Assembly: GCA_024225895.1 (NCBI GenBank)
Contig: JAAEMC010001035.1
Span: 1 to 8,814, forward strand
Direction of reading: 5' to 3'
DNA from: Desulfobacteraceae bacterium
GTDB taxonomy: Bacteria; Desulfobacterota; Desulfobacteria; Desulfobacterales; Desulfobacteraceae
Length of the DNA: 8,814 nucleotides
Shown here one piece after another: positions 6,943-8,814 of the stretch (position 1 is the stretch's first letter; every line of letters starts with the position of its first letter). The translations under genes and the position numbers were made by a program. The notes beneath the pieces were generated by a model, which ran no database searches, was not told the DNA's origin, and saw nothing but the letters and a program-made list of their open reading frames with translations.

Positions 6943-7476
6943 TTATGGGATATTTACCTTAGGCATAACCAAGGTATGCCATATTTTTGCGGCCATGCTC
7001 ACGGGCCTGCCGGAAAATAGTATTGCTTCATGGGGCACGGAATCTGACAAATTAAAGGATTGGTTCCGCCAGAGGATGGTATGATCCACGCCTGGTGTGC
7101 CAACCCTTAAGACAAAATCGCCAACCGGGCTGTGCATGTCTTCAATAACTTCATATTTGCCCCTTGTAACCATACGCCCCACACCCGGCATCTTGCCCAT
7201 GCCGGCGCCGAATTTCTCATACCGTTCCTCTTCGATGTATATCCGGCCCTCCTTGTCAAGACTGTGCTCTTCCCAGATGGGCGCATTTTCAACAGAATGG
7301 TAATAGTGAATGGTAAAGCGCTCCCCTTGTTCCAGGGGCAGCACCAGCAAAGTGCTGCCCTCTTTTACCCTTGTTAGGCGCAATTCCAGGCCGCCCGGGG
7401 TGAGCCATGCCGTCAGGAACAGGCACACCCCAAGGCCTAAAATGCAAATAGTCAATATGGAAACGGATCGGGTCAT
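6943..7476 (-). CDS. DUF1850 family protein of a TAXI-TRAP operon
   Basis: This 177-residue protein matches the DUF1850 family, which is typically encoded between TAXI receptors and fused TRAP permeases and has no established function. An N-terminal hydrophobic segment (about 5-25) should act as a signal anchor or uncleaved signal, placing the rest outside the inner membrane. The family core is visible: FTIHYYHSVENAPIWEEHSL (54-73), then EERYEKFGAGMGKMPG (83-98), and a beta-rich C-terminal part with VRVGTPG-like strands (122-130). A role helping the receptor dock on the permease, or in complex assembly, is inference from gene order. The ATG at 7476 lies 8 nt after the receptor stop and has only AAAGG almost touching the start codon. 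Initiation therefore probably depends on ribosomes finishing the receptor gene. No better downstream start keeps the hydrophobic N-terminus. Confidence 0.85.
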   Translation of the reverse strand: MTRSVSILTICILGLGVCLFLTAWLTPGGLELRLTRVKEGSTLLVLPLEQGERFTIHYYHSVENAPIWEEHSLDKEGRIYIEEERYEKFGAGMGKMPGVGRMVTRGKYEVIEDMHSPVGDFVLRVGTPGVDHTILWRNQSFNLSDSVPHEAILFSGRPVSMAAKIWHTLVMPKVNIP

Positions 7477-7484
7477 ACCTTTAT

Positions 7485-8453
7485 TTATGGCATCAACTTA
7501 TCCGGAACTGCGATTCCCTTTTCTTTCAAGTACTTAATGGTACCGGGATGAAGGGGAACCATGGCATACTTCACTGTATTTTCAGGAGTGGTATACGCGG
7601 CCGACGGATGAATTTTCTTTAAATAATCATTGTTTTCAAACAATGCCTTGGACAGTTTGTAGACAAGTTCGGTATCCAAAGATTTCTGGCATATCATTAC
7701 ATTCCAGACTCCAATGGTGGAAACATCCTTATCAACTCCCCTATAAATACCTCCGGAAAGATCAACACTTGCATAAGTTGATTTGGAGGCCAATATTTTT
7801 TGGGTCTGCTCCGGTGTAAAGGAAAGAATATGGATATCATGGGTAGTGGACAAATCTAAAATGGAACTGGTTCCCGGCCCCACAGACCAGACACCCACCT
7901 TAATGGTGCCGTCCCGTAATGCATTGGCACTCTCGGTAAAGGAAAGACGGCTGTCTTTAAAAGAGGATAACGGGATATCCAATGCCTTTAACACGGCTTC
8001 TGCCATGAAATTGGTCCCGCTGCCGGGGCTGCCCGTACTGATATTATTTCCTTTTACCTGTTCGATATTGGTAATACCGCTTTTTTTCAAGGTCACCACC
8101 TGGAGCAGGTTGGGATACATGATGGCCATGGCCAGGATATTGTGTTTTTTGCCCTTGAATTTTGAAAGTCCGTTATATCCTGCAACCGCAACATCGCCCA
8201 TGACCTCACCGATTACGGTTTCGCCTTTGTGGGCTAGCTTTACATTTTCAACGCTGGCACCAGTCACTTCTGCCACCGCCTTGACACCTTTGACATTTTT
8301 ACTCCAGATTTCCGCCACACCGCCACCGTAAGGATAATAGATACCGCCTGTACCCCCGGTGCCTATGCTCACAAAAGTGGTTTTGGCTGATGCGGTTGTG
8401 GTAACCGATACCAAAACAAAAAGAATGGACAGGATAATACTCGTTTTTTTCAT
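7485..8453 (-). CDS. TAXI family TRAP transporter periplasmic solute-binding protein
   Basis: This 322-residue protein is the extracytoplasmic receptor of a TAXI-type TRAP transporter. It has a clear signal peptide: MKK, a hydrophobic core at 6-17, and an Ala-Ser-Ala cleavage site after residue 23. Family motifs follow: SIGTGGTGGIYYPYGGG (29-45), which opens the ligand-binding lobe, STGSPGSGTNFMAE (139-152), and the C-terminal PLHPGTIKYLKEKG (300-313). The protein should bind an organic anion in the periplasm and deliver it to the permease encoded two genes downstream. Known TAXI receptors have been linked to glutamate and to dicarboxylates such as 2-oxoglutarate; the ligand here cannot be read from sequence, though the CoA-transferase in the operon suggests a carboxylic acid. 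The ATG at 8453 has a perfect AGGAG site 6 nt upstream, the strongest in the operon, consistent with high receptor expression. It lies 27 nt after the upstream gene. Confidence 0.94.
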   Translation of the reverse strand: MKKTSIILSILFVLVSVTTTASAKTTFVSIGTGGTGGIYYPYGGGVAEIWSKNVKGVKAVAEVTGASVENVKLAHKGETVIGEVMGDVAVAGYNGLSKFKGKKHNILAMAIMYPNLLQVVTLKKSGITNIEQVKGNNISTGSPGSGTNFMAEAVLKALDIPLSSFKDSRLSFTESANALRDGTIKVGVWSVGPGTSSILDLSTTHDIHILSFTPEQTQKILASKSTYASVDLSGGIYRGVDKDVSTIGVWNVMICQKSLDTELVYKLSKALFENNDYLKKIHPSAAYTTPENTVKYAMVPLHPGTIKYLKEKGIAVPDKLMP

Positions 8454-8480
8454 GGTGATCTCCTTTTTAATGTAAAAAGC

Positions 8481-8814
8481 CTATTTTGACATGGTTTTAA
8501 TAATCAGGTCTACATTTCCGGGCGCTCCTGCAACCCCTTTGACCGGGTATTCAAATGAGGCAGTATCCCCTGGTTTTACAAGACCGCCTTTTGTTTTTCT
8601 CGGGATCAAGCCTCCCACGGCTTTGCCGTTTTCAAGGAAAATATTGACTTTATACCGCTGTTCCTCGTTGCTGATGTTCTTTAAGGTAACCGCAAAGTGC
8701 AGGGTATCAGCACCCTTCCATTTTTTAATCATACAGGAAAATTCTTCCAGGGATGCTTGTGGTGCAATGGTTTTGTTCACTGTCCCGCCCTTGTTACAGG
8801 CAAAGGCTTCCCCA
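8481..8814 (-). CDS. Exported beta-rich protein of unknown family (C-terminal part, runs off the window)
   Basis: The last 110 residues of a protein are visible, and the frame stays open to the window edge. A GTG at 8780 could serve as a start for a 99-residue product. However, the upstream in-frame residues GEAFACNKGG look like the end of a signal peptide: either AFA followed by signal peptidase I cleavage, or a weak lipobox around the cysteine. No good ribosome binding site precedes the GTG (GGGCGGGACA is the nearest purine-rich run). I therefore prefer a longer exported protein whose start lies beyond 8814. The visible part has a second cysteine in EEFSCMIKKW, which could pair with the first, and alternating beta strands (LHFAVTLKNIS, YKVNIFLEN, ASFEYPVKG) typical of a small Ig-like or FxLYD-like periplasmic fold. 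It is the first visible gene of the operon and ends 27 nt before the receptor. Its role is unknown. Confidence 0.65.
   Translation of the reverse strand, partial: GEAFACNKGGTVNKTIAPQASLEEFSCMIKKWKGADTLHFAVTLKNISNEEQRYKVNIFLENGKAVGGLIPRKTKGGLVKPGDTASFEYPVKGVAGAPGNVDLIIKTMSK

Noticed and set aside
7783..8331. Long open frame (182 codons) on the plus strand opposite the TAXI receptor
   Set aside because: The minus-strand frame is a clear full-length TAXI protein with a signal peptide and family motifs. The plus-strand product matches no family I recognise and has no suitable context, so it is a shadow.
8778..8780. GTG as the true start of the rightmost gene
   Set aside because: There is no good ribosome binding site upstream, and the frame continues to the window edge with signal-peptide-like residues, so the protein probably starts further upstream.
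1..8814. A new defence or mobile system hidden in the window
   Set aside because: No nuclease, transposase, recombinase, toxin-antitoxin pair, direct-repeat array or reverse transcriptase was seen on either strand. The locus is metabolic and regulatory.

Overview
This window is a minus-strand metabolic locus from an anaerobic bacterium. It is most likely one of the Desulfobacterota (Desulfobacterales-like). That is an inference from the gene families: a TAXI-type TRAP transporter, a glutaconate-type CoA-transferase, and a soluble PocR-PAS-GAF hybrid histidine kinase, all at moderate GC. No rRNA, tRNA, mobile element or CRISPR array is visible, and every complete gene looks intact.

Layout, left to right. 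The last 52 codons of an unrecognised plus-strand gene end at 161. A 99-nt convergent gap separates it from a large minus-strand hybrid sensor kinase (261-2810). The 253-nt gap at 2811-3063 holds a plausible kinase promoter, an inverted repeat touching its -35 box, and an AT-rich hairpin just after the next operon. From 8814 down to 3064 lies a compact minus-strand operon, in transcription order: the C-terminal part of an exported beta-rich protein (8814-8481), a TAXI periplasmic solute receptor (8453-7485), a DUF1850 membrane-anchored protein (7476-6943), a fused DctQM-type TRAP permease (6809-4803), and CoA-transferase subunits A (4819-3842) and B (3840-3064). The operon's promoter lies beyond the right edge.

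How the genes may work together. The receptor should capture an organic acid in the periplasm. The permease should bring it in using an ion gradient, and the CoA-transferase should activate it to a CoA thioester without spending ATP. Permease and subunit A overlap by 17 nt, and subunits A and B are 1 nt apart, so uptake and activation look translationally coupled. Subunit B keeps the catalytic glutamate at the same position as glutaconate CoA-transferase (Glu54), so it is probably a true transferase and not an IpdAB-type hydrolase relative. The substrate cannot be read from the sequence; a C4-C6 dicarboxylate such as glutaconate or glutarate is a guess from homology. The kinase may sense a related small molecule, but nothing here proves it controls the operon.

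The least ordinary stretch is the intercistronic region 6825-6942 between DUF1850 and the permease. It carries three inverted repeats, two of them interleaved in a pseudoknot-like order, directly upstream of the permease ribosome binding site.
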